Shown here: piece by piece, positions 1 to 7,406 of the stretch
Layout: every line of letters begins with the position of its first letter
Position numbering within the stretch: the stretch's first letter is position 1
NCBI GenBank assembly: GCA_016932135.1
Contig: JAFGDJ010000087.1
Span: 1 to 38,443 of the forward strand
Reading direction: 5' to 3'
Source of the DNA: Spirochaetales bacterium
GTDB taxonomy: Bacteria > Spirochaetota > Spirochaetia > JAFGDJ01
DNA: 38,443 nucleotides
Position numbers and translations under genes: made by a program
The notes under the pieces: generated by a model
Database searches by the model: none
Told to the model about the DNA's origin: nothing
Seen by the model: the letters and a program-made list of their open reading frames with translations, nothing else

Positions 1-2595
1 GGAGATAACCAGGTCCAGGGTTTTCACTTCGTCGGCCAGCCGGATTTCCGGGGGATACTCCCCCAGGGCGGGCGGCGGGGGGGGGAGGAAAAATGAGGCG
101 TTTCTTTCCCGATGATAATAGACCCAGAACAATTCGGGCCGGCTCCGCCCGCCAGCGACGCTGTCAAAACAACCGCTTCGGATCAGCACGCGGAGGTCGG
201 CGAAAGAAGCGGGGACCCGACGGGCAAAGTCCTCGATATCCCTGAAAGGACCATCCTTCCGGCGGCTCTCCAGGAGGTCGGACAGGCATTCCAGCCTGAT
301 TCCCTTGAGCTGCGAAAGACCGACCCTGAGCTTTCCCTCCTCCACGGTGAACTTGAGGTTACTGTGGTTGACGTCCGGCCCCAGAATGGAGAAGCCCTTC
401 CGCCGTACCGCGTTGATATAAACTTGCCGGCTGTAGAACCCCCCGCCGTTGTTTATTACCTGGGTAAAAAACTCCAGGGGATACCGGTCCTTCAGCCAGG
501 CCAGGCGGTAGGATACCAGGGCGTAGGAAGCGCTGTGAGCCTTGCAGAAGGAATAGCCGTCGAAGGAGAGGATCCCCTCCCAGAGCTCCTGGGCCGAAGG
601 ATCATCCATGCCGAGCTTCCGGGCCCCGGCTATAAAGCGTTCCTTCCAGGCCGGCAGAAGGGCCTCCCGGTCTTTCCTGGAGAGGAGCTTTCTCAGCTCA
701 TCGGCTTCCCCGGCGGAGAAGCCCGAAGCCGCCATGGACACCCGGGCAACATCTTCCTGGTACACCATGATGCCGCAGGTTTCCTTTAGAACGCCGGCCA
801 CCAGAGGATGGGGGGGCCGGTAGGGTTCCCCGGACAAACGCCGGAGGTATTCGTCGATGTAACGGTTTGCCGCGGGGCGGATAATGGAGCCCGCCACCAC
901 CAGGTGCTCGTAGTCCCCCCGGCCCATTTTTCGCAAAAGAAGCCGGGTGGCGGGGGACTCCACGTAAAAGACCCCCAGGGTGTCCCCCCTTTCGATCATG
1001 TGCCTGGTCCGCCGGTCCTTAAGGGGGCTGAAGGTCTCCCAATCCAGAGGAGCCTCCCGCTGCAGGTTCACCAGCTCCAGGGTATCCCGCAGTACCGCCA
1101 GGGACCGGTTCCCCAGCAGGTCGATCTTCACCAGCCCCGCGTCCTCCGCCCCGTCTTTTTCCCAGGCGATAACCGGGAATCCCGCCGGGGAGATCTCCAC
1201 GGGACTGTAATCGGTCATGGGCCCCGGGGTGATGACCACCCCCCCGGGGTGGGTTCCCAGGTGCCGGGGCATGCCCGAAAGCCTCATCCCGGCCCTGCGC
1301 AGATAGTCCGGCACGGCCGTGATGTTCCCCCCTTCCGCGTCGTGAACGATCCGCCGGATCTCCTCCTCTTCCAGGCCGAAGGCCCGAGCGCCTTCCCGTA
1401 AAGACGACCGCAGCCGGAAGGAGACATGATCCGCCACCAGGGCCGCCCGATCCCCGTAGGTCTTGAACACATACTGCAGGGCCTTTTCCCGCTCGTCCCA
1501 GGGAAAGTCCACGTCGATATCCGGGGGATCTTTCCGCTCCATGTTGAGAAAGCGTTCAAAAAAGAGACGGTGGGCCAAGGGGTCCACATGGGTGATACCC
1601 AGAAGATACGACACGATGCTGGAGGCCGAACTGCCCCTGCCGCAGGTTCTGCCGAAGCGGGAAGTAATGTCATGGACCACCAGGAAGTAGCCGGAAAACC
1701 CCTTGGCCCGGATAACGGAAAGCTCGTAATCAAGCCGGGTGAGGACTTCCGGGTTCACCCCGCCGTACCGGCGGTTCATGCCGGCCAGGCAGAGAGACCG
1801 CAGGCGGCGAAAGGCCTGGCCGTCATCCAGGTTTCTGAAGCGGGGGAACACATACCCCCCGGGAAAAGGCGAACCGGCGCACCGGGCGGCCAGGTCTCCC
1901 GCCGCCTCCAGGGCTTCGGGGACGGCTGAGAAAAACGCCGCCATATCGGCGGGAAGAACGGCGAAGCCTTCTTTCCCCGGCAGACCGGACACCGGGATAT
2001 CCTCCAGGGTTACATTTCCGTCCATAGCCCGAAGGAGCCGGAGAAAGGCCGGGTCTTCCTTATCCAGGTACACCAGATCGTTCACCGCCAGGAGTCTTAC
2101 GCCCAGCTCCCGGGCCAGGGCGGCCGTGGCGGCGAAGGGGCGGCCGCAGACCAGGGCCGCCGATAGCTCGCCCCTCCGGCCGGCGGCCAGGCGGCGGAGA
2201 ACCCCATGGTCCGCCGAAAGGAGCCACAGGTCTTCCCACCCGCCGTCCAGCAGATCCTCCAGGGGGTCGTAGGGGTTCCGCGGCCCTTCAGGACGGCGGT
2301 ATTCGGCCACCCGGGAGAGGATTCCGCACAAACGGCCGAAACCCCGGCGGTTCTTCCAATAGGCGGTAAAAAGAGGCTTTTCGTCGGGAGCCACCACCGC
2401 CCCGGCCAGGGGCTGCAACCCCAGCCTGAGAGCTTCCCGGATAAATTCCGGAAGACCGTACAGGCCGTTGATATCGGTCAGGCCCACATACTCCGCGCCT
2501 ATCCGGGCGGCGAACGAACAGATCGCCCGGGGAGAGAGGCAGCCGGATAAAAAGGAAAAATGGCTTCTGCAGTGGATAGGGGCGTAAGGCATCAT
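1..2595 (-). CDS. DNA polymerase III alpha-family polymerase (DnaE-like, possibly error-prone), 3' end outside window
   Basis: C-family DNA polymerase catalytic subunit, cytoplasmic. The ORF track misses it because the frame runs off the left edge, but reading the minus strand from the ATG at 2595 gives 865 codons without a stop. A PHP domain opens the protein (residues 7-16, IHCRSHFSFL). The palm shows GRGSSASS, then PDIDVDF with the expected aspartates D361 and D363, and a third, D492, in KIDLLG. FCKAHSASYALVSY lies in the fingers/PHP-linked region. The HxH metal pair of the PHP domain reads HCR, so its metal site looks degraded. Start choice: AAAGGAG lies 5 nt before the first of two adjacent ATGs (2595 and 2592). 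The N-terminal style resembles DnaE2/ImuC-like polymerases more than E. coli DnaE, and the palm aspartates come about 40 residues earlier than in E. coli. Replicative versus accessory cannot be settled without the C-terminus. A C9 run lies at 77-85. Confidence 0.85.
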   Translation of the reverse strand, partial: MMPYAPIHCRSHFSFLSGCLSPRAICSFAARIGAEYVGLTDINGLYGLPEFIREALRLGLQPLAGAVVAPDEKPLFTAYWKNRRGFGRLCGILSRVAEYRRPEGPRNPYDPLEDLLDGGWEDLWLLSADHGVLRRLAAGRRGELSAALVCGRPFAATAALARELGVRLLAVNDLVYLDKEDPAFLRLLRAMDGNVTLEDIPVSGLPGKEGFAVLPADMAAFFSAVPEALEAAGDLAARCAGSPFPGGYVFPRFRNLDDGQAFRRLRSLCLAGMNRRYGGVNPEVLTRLDYELSVIRAKGFSGYFLVVHDITSRFGRTCGRGSSASSIVSYLLGITHVDPLAHRLFFERFLNMERKDPPDIDVDFPWDEREKALQYVFKTYGDRAALVADHVSFRLRSSLREGARAFGLEEEEIRRIVHDAEGGNITAVPDYLRRAGMRLSGMPRHLGTHPGGVVITPGPMTDYSPVEISPAGFPVIAWEKDGAEDAGLVKIDLLGNRSLAVLRDTLELVNLQREAPLDWETFSPLKDRRTRHMIERGDTLGVFYVESPATRLLLRKMGRGDYEHLVVAGSIIRPAANRYIDEYLRRLSGEPYRPPHPLVAGVLKETCGIMVYQEDVARVSMAASGFSAGEADELRKLLSRKDREALLPAWKERFIAGARKLGMDDPSAQELWEGILSFDGYSFCKAHSASYALVSYRLAWLKDRYPLEFFTQVINNGGGFYSRQVYINAVRRKGFSILGPDVNHSNLKFTVEEGKLRVGLSQLKGIRLECLSDLLESRRKDGPFRDIEDFARRVPASFADLRVLIRSGCFDSVAGGRSRPELFWVYYHRERNASFFLPPPPPALGEYPPEIRLADEVKTLDLVIS

Positions 2596-2607
2596 TTCCT
2601 CTCCTTT

Positions 2608-2625
2608 ACTTTACATATGTTAAGT
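2608..2625. promoter_or_regulatory. 18-bp near-perfect palindrome before dnaE-like gene (candidate operator)
   Basis: ACTTTACATATGTTAAGT is self-complementary at 8 of 9 base pairs and lies 13 nt upstream of the polymerase start, in the short gap after the trpR-like gene. Its place and size fit a repressor operator. LexA is the obvious candidate if the polymerase is damage-inducible; the neighbouring TrpR-type protein is the alternative, although the CTAG core of trp operators is absent. Confidence 0.45.
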
Positions 2626-2660
2626 TAAAAGAGAGAAAAATGCAAGCCCCGGGAAATTAT

Positions 2661-2966
2661 CTAAGAAGAACTGAAATGCCGGTGGATCTCGATCATCCGG
2701 GCAAAGGCCGAGTTCTCTTTTTTCAGCTCCCGGGAACCCCGGGTGATTTTACAGAGACTCAAGCCCAATTCCTGAGCGATGGCCCTCTGGCTCCATCCTT
2801 CATCGATCAGTTTAACCAGGGCCCAGCGGGAAGCCATTTCGTGAATCTCGCTGGGGGTCAGGAGGCATTCAAAGAAAGCCTGTATCAGGGAAGGGTCGTC
2901 CACACGGGCCAAGGTGGCCGACAGTTCTTTCAGGGCTTCCCTGTCATCATTCGTGTCGTGGCTCAT
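2661..2966 (-). CDS. TrpR-family transcriptional repressor
   Basis: DNA-binding helix-turn-helix repressor of the Trp repressor superfamily, 101 aa, close to the family length of about 108. It aligns with E. coli TrpR through LTPSEIHEMASR, GWSQRAIAQELGLS and KITRGSRELKK. The equivalents of the E. coli tryptophan-contacting residues T44, R54 and R84 are all present, so an indole or tryptophan-like corepressor is plausible. No trp operon lies in the window; trpS is about 22 kb away. The gene precedes the polymerase gene on the same strand with a 65-nt gap. No Shine-Dalgarno precedes the ATG, and the promoter below predicts a leaderless transcript. Family assignment is firm; target genes are unknown. 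Confidence 0.85.
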   Translation of the reverse strand: MSHDTNDDREALKELSATLARVDDPSLIQAFFECLLTPSEIHEMASRWALVKLIDEGWSQRAIAQELGLSLCKITRGSRELKKENSAFARMIEIHRHFSSS

Positions 2967-2972
2967 ACTGTA

Positions 2973-3001
2973 AAACTAGGGGGATTCCCTCTCTATGTCA
3001 A
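2973..3001 (-). promoter_or_regulatory. Promoter of trpR-like gene, predicted leaderless start
   Basis: On the minus strand a perfect TTGACA (2996-3001), 17-nt spacer and TAGTTT (2973-2978) are followed after exactly 6 nt by the ATG at 2966. Transcription would begin at or next to the A of ATG. The hexamer sits in CCTAGTTT, so a TrpR-type CTAG half-site overlaps the -10, which would suit autoregulation. Confidence 0.6.
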
Positions 3002-3051
3002 GAAGAAAACACCTCTCTTTTTTATGTCCCGGCGGTGAAACGGCGGAATAC

Positions 3052-3080
3052 TTGAAAATTCCCGAGGATCCGTGAATAAT
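3052..3080 (+). promoter_or_regulatory. Promoter of HisJ-like gene
   Basis: TTGAAA (3052-3057), 17-nt spacer, AATAAT (3075-3080): five of six matches to each consensus hexamer. Downstream, CCGTGAA (3070-3076) can pair with TTCACGG near 3107-3113 across a ~30-nt loop. That pairing overlaps the promoter and is probably not functional. Confidence 0.5.
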
Positions 3081-3131
3081 GAAGCAACCCATCCCTGCTC
3101 GTCCTTCACGGCAGTTACTCGAGGAGTCCTT

Positions 3132-3917
3132 ATGTCCCTGGAAAACCTTCATACTCACACCTGGCGGTGCGGCCACGCTTCGGGAGATGTGGAAGATTAC
3201 TGCGAAGCCGCCTTGAAAAGAGGATTCGGCGTTTTAGGGTTCAGCGATCACACCCCTCTGCCCGAGGGTAGATGGCCTAGAATACGAATGTCTCTTAACA
3301 GCTATCCCGATTATATCCGTCGGGTGGAACTGGCAAAAAAAAACTTTGCCCCCTTGAAAGTGTACCTGGGGCTGGAAGGAGAATGGGACCCGGCGTTTAA
3401 AGAATTTTATGACAACGAGATCTTGAAAGGGGGGCATCTGGACTACTTTATCGGGGCCGTCCATTTCTTTCCGTTTCACGGGGACTGGCTCTACCTGGAA
3501 GAAGCCTCATCGGCGGCTCACCTGGCAGCCTATGCCGCTCAGGCGGCGGAAACCCTGGCCTCCGGGTATTTCAACCTGCTGGCCCACCCCGACGCCTTTC
3601 TGGCCGGATACCGCCGGTGGGACGACAACGCCCGATCATGCGCGAAAGATATTCTGGACGCCGCCAAGGCTTGCGGCACGGTTCTGGAGATAAACGGCAA
3701 CGGATATCGAAAAAGAAGGCAGCGGGGCTTAAGGAGTTATGAAATCTTTTATCCCCATAAAGCGTTCTGGGAGATGGCCGTCCGGCGGGGTGTTCCCGTA
3801 AGCATCTCCTCGGACGCCCACGCCCCCGAAGAACTGGATGACGGCCTGGAAGCCTGCCGGCGCCTGGCAGCCGATCTGGAGGCGAAGACGGTAACGGCAG
3901 CCGACATGTTGAAATGA
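3132..3917 (+). CDS. PHP-domain phosphatase, HisJ-like histidinol-phosphatase
   Basis: Predicted metal-dependent phosphoesterase of the PHP superfamily, most like HisJ, which removes phosphate from L-histidinol phosphate in histidine synthesis. The 262-aa length fits HisJ. Metal-ligand motifs occur in order: HTHTWRCGH at the N-terminus, GLEGEW, GAVHFF, LLAHPDAF and a terminal SSDAHAP. The ORF track starts at 3072. I prefer the ATG at 3132, because GAGGAG precedes it and the family begins right at the first HxH strand. No other his genes are nearby, so substrate is inferred from family only; another small phosphomonoester is possible. Confidence 0.75.
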   Translation: MSLENLHTHTWRCGHASGDVEDYCEAALKRGFGVLGFSDHTPLPEGRWPRIRMSLNSYPDYIRRVELAKKNFAPLKVYLGLEGEWDPAFKEFYDNEILKGGHLDYFIGAVHFFPFHGDWLYLEEASSAAHLAAYAAQAAETLASGYFNLLAHPDAFLAGYRRWDDNARSCAKDILDAAKACGTVLEINGNGYRKRRQRGLRSYEIFYPHKAFWEMAVRRGVPVSISSDAHAPEELDDGLEACRRLAADLEAKTVTAADMLK

Positions 3918-3923
3918 TTTTTC

Positions 3924-3952
3924 TTGACGGCAGCCTTCCGTTGAACTAGTTT
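3924..3952 (+). promoter_or_regulatory. Promoter of 90-aa unknown gene, predicted leaderless start
   Basis: TTGACG (3924-3929), 17-nt spacer, TAGTTT (3947-3952), then 6 nt and the ATG at 3959. This is the same arrangement and the same -10 hexamer as the trpR-like promoter. The -10 lies in GAACTAGTTTA, which resembles half of the E. coli trp operator. Confidence 0.6.
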
Positions 3953-3958
3953 ATTTCT

Positions 3959-4231
3959 ATGGACAAGGATATACAAAGACGCTTGGACGGGGTTCTCGAT
4001 CGGGTAAAAGTTCTGGAAGACAGTCTCCCCCTTTCCCATACCGAAGTGGTCAGTCGCGTTCGATACGACCGGGACCAACGAACTATGACCGTCTATTTGG
4101 ACTTTTCCAGTTTCGTAAGTCAGTGCCCTTCGTGCCTTCTGATCAGTATCGACACCAAGGATAAGGTGGAACGGGATCTTCGTACCGAACTGGAACGGGA
4201 ATTCCCCGGAGACCGGATAGTCTTCGCTTAA
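3959..4231 (+). CDS. Hypothetical protein, 90 aa
   Basis: Not recognised. The first ~25 residues (DKDIQRRLDGVLDRVKVLED) look like a charged amphipathic helix that could form a short coiled coil. A beta-rich middle follows (SRVRYDRDQRTMTVYLDF), then a CPSC pair and a second charged helix. There is no signal peptide or membrane segment. There is no Shine-Dalgarno, but a good promoter places transcription start at the ATG, which supports this being a real, leaderless gene. It lies between the HisJ-like and NYN genes on the same strand, with its own promoter. Confidence 0.65.
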   Translation: MDKDIQRRLDGVLDRVKVLEDSLPLSHTEVVSRVRYDRDQRTMTVYLDFSSFVSQCPSCLLISIDTKDKVERDLRTELEREFPGDRIVFA

Positions 4232-4284
4232 GGAGACTTCCGCTCTTTCATTTTAACGAGCCTAGAGAAGGGGTTTTAATGCCC

Positions 4285-4313
4285 TTGTGCTTCCTCCCCC
4301 GGGGGAATACAAT
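4285..4313 (+). promoter_or_regulatory. Promoter of NYN-LOTUS gene
   Basis: TTGTGC (4285-4290), 17-nt spacer, TACAAT (4308-4313; five of six matches). It lies 33 nt before the ATG at 4347 and overlaps the upstream part of the ORF-track frame, which argues against the track start at 4287. Confidence 0.5.
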
Positions 4314-4346
4314 CGAAAAAGGAAAAACAATAAGGAGATTCAAGAT

Positions 4347-5345
4347 ATGGATGATTCCGTAGCCATCCTGTGGGATATCGAAAACGTTACCCCCCGGTCC
4401 GACTCGCTTTTCGTGAACGGTTTGATAGAATACGCCGACGGTCTGGGGAAAATCTCCATCGCCACGGCCTATGGTGACTGGACCAAGCCTTCCATTAAAA
4501 AAACCGCCGATGCTCTGGCGGAGAATTCCTTCGAACTCATCCATGTTCCAAAATCCAAAAAAAACAGCACCGATATCATGCTGAGCACCCATGCCGTGGA
4601 GCTGATTCATCAGTACCCCCATATCCGTATCCTGATCCTGGTGGCCGGCGATGCCGACTTCAGACCCTTGCTTTTAAGCCTCCGGAAACACGGTCTGATA
4701 ATCAACATCATCTGTGACGCCCAGAGCGCCAGCGAGGATCTCCTGGTCCTGGCGGATGATTATAAAGACTACCGGGATCTTATTCCCGATGCCGACGAGG
4801 ACGACAATCTCCCTTCCCGGGATGTAAAAACGGGGTTTTCCCTGGAAGACGCCTTTTCCCTCCTCCGCGAAGCTATCTCCATAATGGCCGCACAAAAAAA
4901 GACCACCACCATGGGAGCCGTAAAGGTCCGGATGAAACTTTTGAACGAGAACTTCGATGAAGGGCGCCTGGGGTTCAAAACCTGGAAAAAATTTGTCCTG
5001 AAAGCCGCGGAAGAAGGGCACATTACCATAGACCAGACGGAAAAGGATTTTCTTCTGAGCCTCAAGGGTGTTCAGGATGCCGGGGCGTATGAGGAATCCC
5101 TGCCCGAGGGCATCAGGGAACTGCTTCGGAGTATCTCCGCCGTTTCCGCGGTGAAAAAAACAGCCTGGGTGACCTTTTCCGCGGTGAGCAACCATCTCAT
5201 CGAAAGGGACGTGGACACAAAAAAACTCGGCTACAATAAATTCAAGAAGCTGATCCAGGCGGCGGAAAAACGGAACCTGGTGGAAACCAAGAACATCAAC
5301 GAACGCTGGTCGGTAAGGATGAAGAATTCCGGCGGACCAATTTAG
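4347..5345 (+). CDS. NYN (PIN-like) domain protein with two C-terminal LOTUS/OST-HTH domains
   Basis: Predicted RNA-binding nuclease, 332 aa. Residues 1-145 form a NYN domain: WDIENV with acidic D10, D76 in STDIML, and GDADFRPLL with D102 and D104, the usual metal-binding acidic residues. Residues about 165-230 and 255-325 each read as a LOTUS/OST-HTH winged helix; the second contains GYNKFKKLI followed by a beta hairpin. LOTUS domains bind RNA (G-rich or G-quadruplex RNA has been reported), so a LOTUS-guided RNase is the natural hypothesis. The start at 4347 has AAGGAG at 4333-4338, 8 nt upstream. The 3' end overlaps the convergent EAL gene by 4 nt (TTAG). Confidence 0.8.
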   Translation: MDDSVAILWDIENVTPRSDSLFVNGLIEYADGLGKISIATAYGDWTKPSIKKTADALAENSFELIHVPKSKKNSTDIMLSTHAVELIHQYPHIRILILVAGDADFRPLLLSLRKHGLIINIICDAQSASEDLLVLADDYKDYRDLIPDADEDDNLPSRDVKTGFSLEDAFSLLREAISIMAAQKKTTTMGAVKVRMKLLNENFDEGRLGFKTWKKFVLKAAEEGHITIDQTEKDFLLSLKGVQDAGAYEESLPEGIRELLRSISAVSAVKKTAWVTFSAVSNHLIERDVDTKKLGYNKFKKLIQAAEKRNLVETKNINERWSVRMKNSGGPI

Positions 5346-5350
5346 TCCGC
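5332..5350. terminator. Hairpin across convergent stop codons (NYN / EAL-GGDEF)
   Basis: GCGGAC (5332-5337), 7-nt loop, GTCCGC (5345-5350): a perfect 6-bp stem whose loop holds both overlapping stop codons. Neither strand has a U-tract, so at best it is a bidirectional 3'-end structure. Confidence 0.4.
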
Positions 5351-7210
5351 AGAGGTTGTATGCAATCGGCGTTCGAAAATACAGCCGCTTCGTCCGTTCT
5401 TTTTGTTCTGCACCTTTACGTGATGTTTCACTTCCGTCATTACCTTGGCTACTAAGGCGGGATGAGGGCGGCCGGAAAAGTTCTTTGAAGTAACCACCGA
5501 AAGACTCAGGGTTGGAAGATTCACCTTGCGGTTCTTCCCCTGCCTGTCCAAGGCCATATAATGCCCCTTTTTAATATCCTCCTCTTTCAGAAAGGACAAT
5601 TTCTTATCATCAAACAGTTCGGCTATACCTGAAATTTGTTCTTCCGAAACCAGTTGCTCCAGGAGGATAATAAAGTCATCCCCCCCGATGTGACCGATCC
5701 GGACCTTACCCTTCAGATCACGACATCCCTCATGCAGAACCTGTGCCACCAGGCGTATCATATCGTCCCCGGCGGTAAATCCATAGGTATCATTGTATTC
5801 CTTGAACGTATCCAGGTCTGCGTAGACAATCGAAAAATTTTCAAGCTGTATAATTTCTTCCAGCCAGACGTTAATCGTCGTGTTTCCAGGTAACCGGGTA
5901 AGGGGATTCGATCCGGTAGCGAGCTTGATTTCAATATCAAAGGCATGGGCCAACAGCCGTTTCATGGAAACTGTTCCGGCGAAAGTTTCATTATTGCGGG
6001 TAATAATAATCGGTTCAAAAACCTCTTCATCACTGCGCGACATGGCCAATCGTTCTAGAATCCGAAGATCGATGGATTCATTGGCGGTGAGGATCTTCTT
6101 CTTGGCGATATCCTCAATGTTTCTTTTTCCGTATACCGCGAAGCCGTACCGTCCGCCGAGTTTTTCTTTCAGATACTCCCGGGTAATCAACCCCTGGGGT
6201 CTGGTGAACTCATCCACCACGATGACATGACTAAAACTGGGATTACCGAGAAAAACGGTAAACAGATCCGCGCAGGTGATACTATTACAGGAATAAACCG
6301 GCGGCATAACGGTAAGACGGTTGATTGACAGATCCATGGTAAAATTACCACTAAATTGGGTAGAAAGTATTTCCTGCAACTCATGCCTGACGGAATCACT
6401 GAGTTCCATAGGTTCCGGAGCAGGTTTCCCCAGGAGGTAACCCTGGGCATATCTCGCCCCCAATCGAAAAGCCGTCCGGAGTTCTTCAACCGTCTCAACT
6501 CCTTCCGCCAGCACGTTGCTGCCCACGGTATCGGCAAACTCACAGATTGCTCTCACCAGATTCTGTTTGTAGGAACTGCGATGCAAACCAGCTATCAACT
6601 CTCGGTCAATTTTCATAAAATGGGGGGTTACCGCAACCAGGGTAATCAGGCCGGAATGCCCGGAGCCGAAATCATCTAGGGCGATTTTAAATCCTTCATG
6701 AATGTAATGCCGTATTACTTCCTCGAAAAGGTTGTAATCATCCACACTGGTGGTCTCGGTTACTTCTAATACGATGGCCGTATTCCCAAGGCCCAGTTCT
6801 TCAATGGTTTTTTTTGTAAAGCCATTCTGAAATTCAGGCTGGCTCACTATTTTGGGGCTTACGTTAATAAAAAAGGACCGACGTCGATATTCCCGGGGCA
6901 GGGAGGCTATCTTTTTCAATGCCGCTTTACGGCATAAACGTTCCAGTTCCCATGTCAGCCCCTCTTCCCTGGCTTGAGAAAAAAGCGCGACGGGTGAAAA
7001 AAGAGACTCTTTCCCCCGGGCAAGCATCTCGTATCCGAAAACAGTACCGGAATAAAGATCCACAATAGGCTGCATCCAGGAAGTTACACCCTCGGTTCGG
7101 ATTAAAAAATCCAGGGTTTTTTTCTCAACCTCAGGAAGGACCTCAAGAATCATATCGTATTCTCCCTCTGTGTATACCGTCTCACCGGATAAATCGGACT
7201 GATTTCCCAT
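5342..7210 (-). CDS. EAL-CBS-GGDEF c-di-GMP signalling protein
   Basis: Cytoplasmic cyclic-di-GMP protein, 622 aa, with no membrane segment. The EAL domain (about 45-275) keeps E61 (EML), N116, E149, the DDFGSG pair D179-D180, K200, AEGVE E236 and Q256, so it should be an active phosphodiesterase. A tandem CBS module (about 295-430) follows, including VIVVDEFTRPQGLITREYL and IIITRNNETFAGTVS. The C-terminal GGDEF domain (about 435-600) has GGDDF at 509-513, with Asp in place of the fourth-position Glu and no upstream RxxD inhibitory site. It may therefore be a weak cyclase or a regulatory nucleotide sensor. CBS domains suggest adenine-nucleotide control. The gene has no Shine-Dalgarno and stands alone, convergent with the NYN gene. 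Confidence 0.88.
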   Translation of the reverse strand: MGNQSDLSGETVYTEGEYDMILEVLPEVEKKTLDFLIRTEGVTSWMQPIVDLYSGTVFGYEMLARGKESLFSPVALFSQAREEGLTWELERLCRKAALKKIASLPREYRRRSFFINVSPKIVSQPEFQNGFTKKTIEELGLGNTAIVLEVTETTSVDDYNLFEEVIRHYIHEGFKIALDDFGSGHSGLITLVAVTPHFMKIDRELIAGLHRSSYKQNLVRAICEFADTVGSNVLAEGVETVEELRTAFRLGARYAQGYLLGKPAPEPMELSDSVRHELQEILSTQFSGNFTMDLSINRLTVMPPVYSCNSITCADLFTVFLGNPSFSHVIVVDEFTRPQGLITREYLKEKLGGRYGFAVYGKRNIEDIAKKKILTANESIDLRILERLAMSRSDEEVFEPIIITRNNETFAGTVSMKRLLAHAFDIEIKLATGSNPLTRLPGNTTINVWLEEIIQLENFSIVYADLDTFKEYNDTYGFTAGDDMIRLVAQVLHEGCRDLKGKVRIGHIGGDDFIILLEQLVSEEQISGIAELFDDKKLSFLKEEDIKKGHYMALDRQGKNRKVNLPTLSLSVVTSKNFSGRPHPALVAKVMTEVKHHVKVQNKKNGRSGCIFERRLHTTSAD

Positions 7211-7221
7211 AATTAAGAAAG

Positions 7222-7250
7222 TATCTATAAAAGTATGAATCTACTGTTAA
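7222..7250 (-). promoter_or_regulatory. Promoter of EAL-GGDEF gene
   Basis: On the minus strand TTAACA (7245-7250), 17-nt spacer, TAGATA (7222-7227), then 11 nt to the ATG. The predicted leader is about four bases. An alternative -10, TACTTT, ends 7 nt before the ATG but lacks a -35. Confidence 0.4.
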
Positions 7251-7355
7251 TTCCGGGTGTTTTTTTAATAAAACAAAAGGATTCTCCCACCCGGCCTTAC
7301 ATTCCCCCGGGGTTTTATATCGGTTGACGTATCAGTAATAAACGGCAGTACAGCA

Positions 7356-7384
7356 TTGACCGCTTCAAGGCGATATATTACCCT
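7356..7384 (+). promoter_or_regulatory. Promoter of the Nudix operon
   Basis: TTGACC (7356-7361), 17-nt spacer, TACCCT (7379-7384). The TTG that opens the ORF-track frame is this -35 hexamer, so translation must start downstream, at the ATG at 7407. Confidence 0.5.
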
Positions 7385-7406
7385 AGTACGGGGAGGGAAA
7401 GGCTGC

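Noticed and set aside
61-100. Suspected frameshift in the polymerase gene at the G/C homopolymer
   Set aside because: A careful base count (nine C in the gene strand) keeps the frame open and leads into LGEYPPEIRLADEVKTL, so the frame is intact.
112-2550. Plus-strand ORFs of 70-225 aa across the left end of the track
   Set aside because: They are shadows of the long minus-strand polymerase frame, which shows clear C-family motifs and runs without a stop to the window edge.
7356-7406. N-terminal extension of the Nudix ORF
   Set aside because: The TTG is part of the -35 hexamer, and a Shine-Dalgarno precedes the ATG at 7407.
7211-7406. Hidden small gene in the 196-nt divergent gap between EAL-GGDEF and Nudix
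   Set aside because: Only two divergent promoters and short C/G-rich runs are visible; no ORF with a ribosome-binding site fits.
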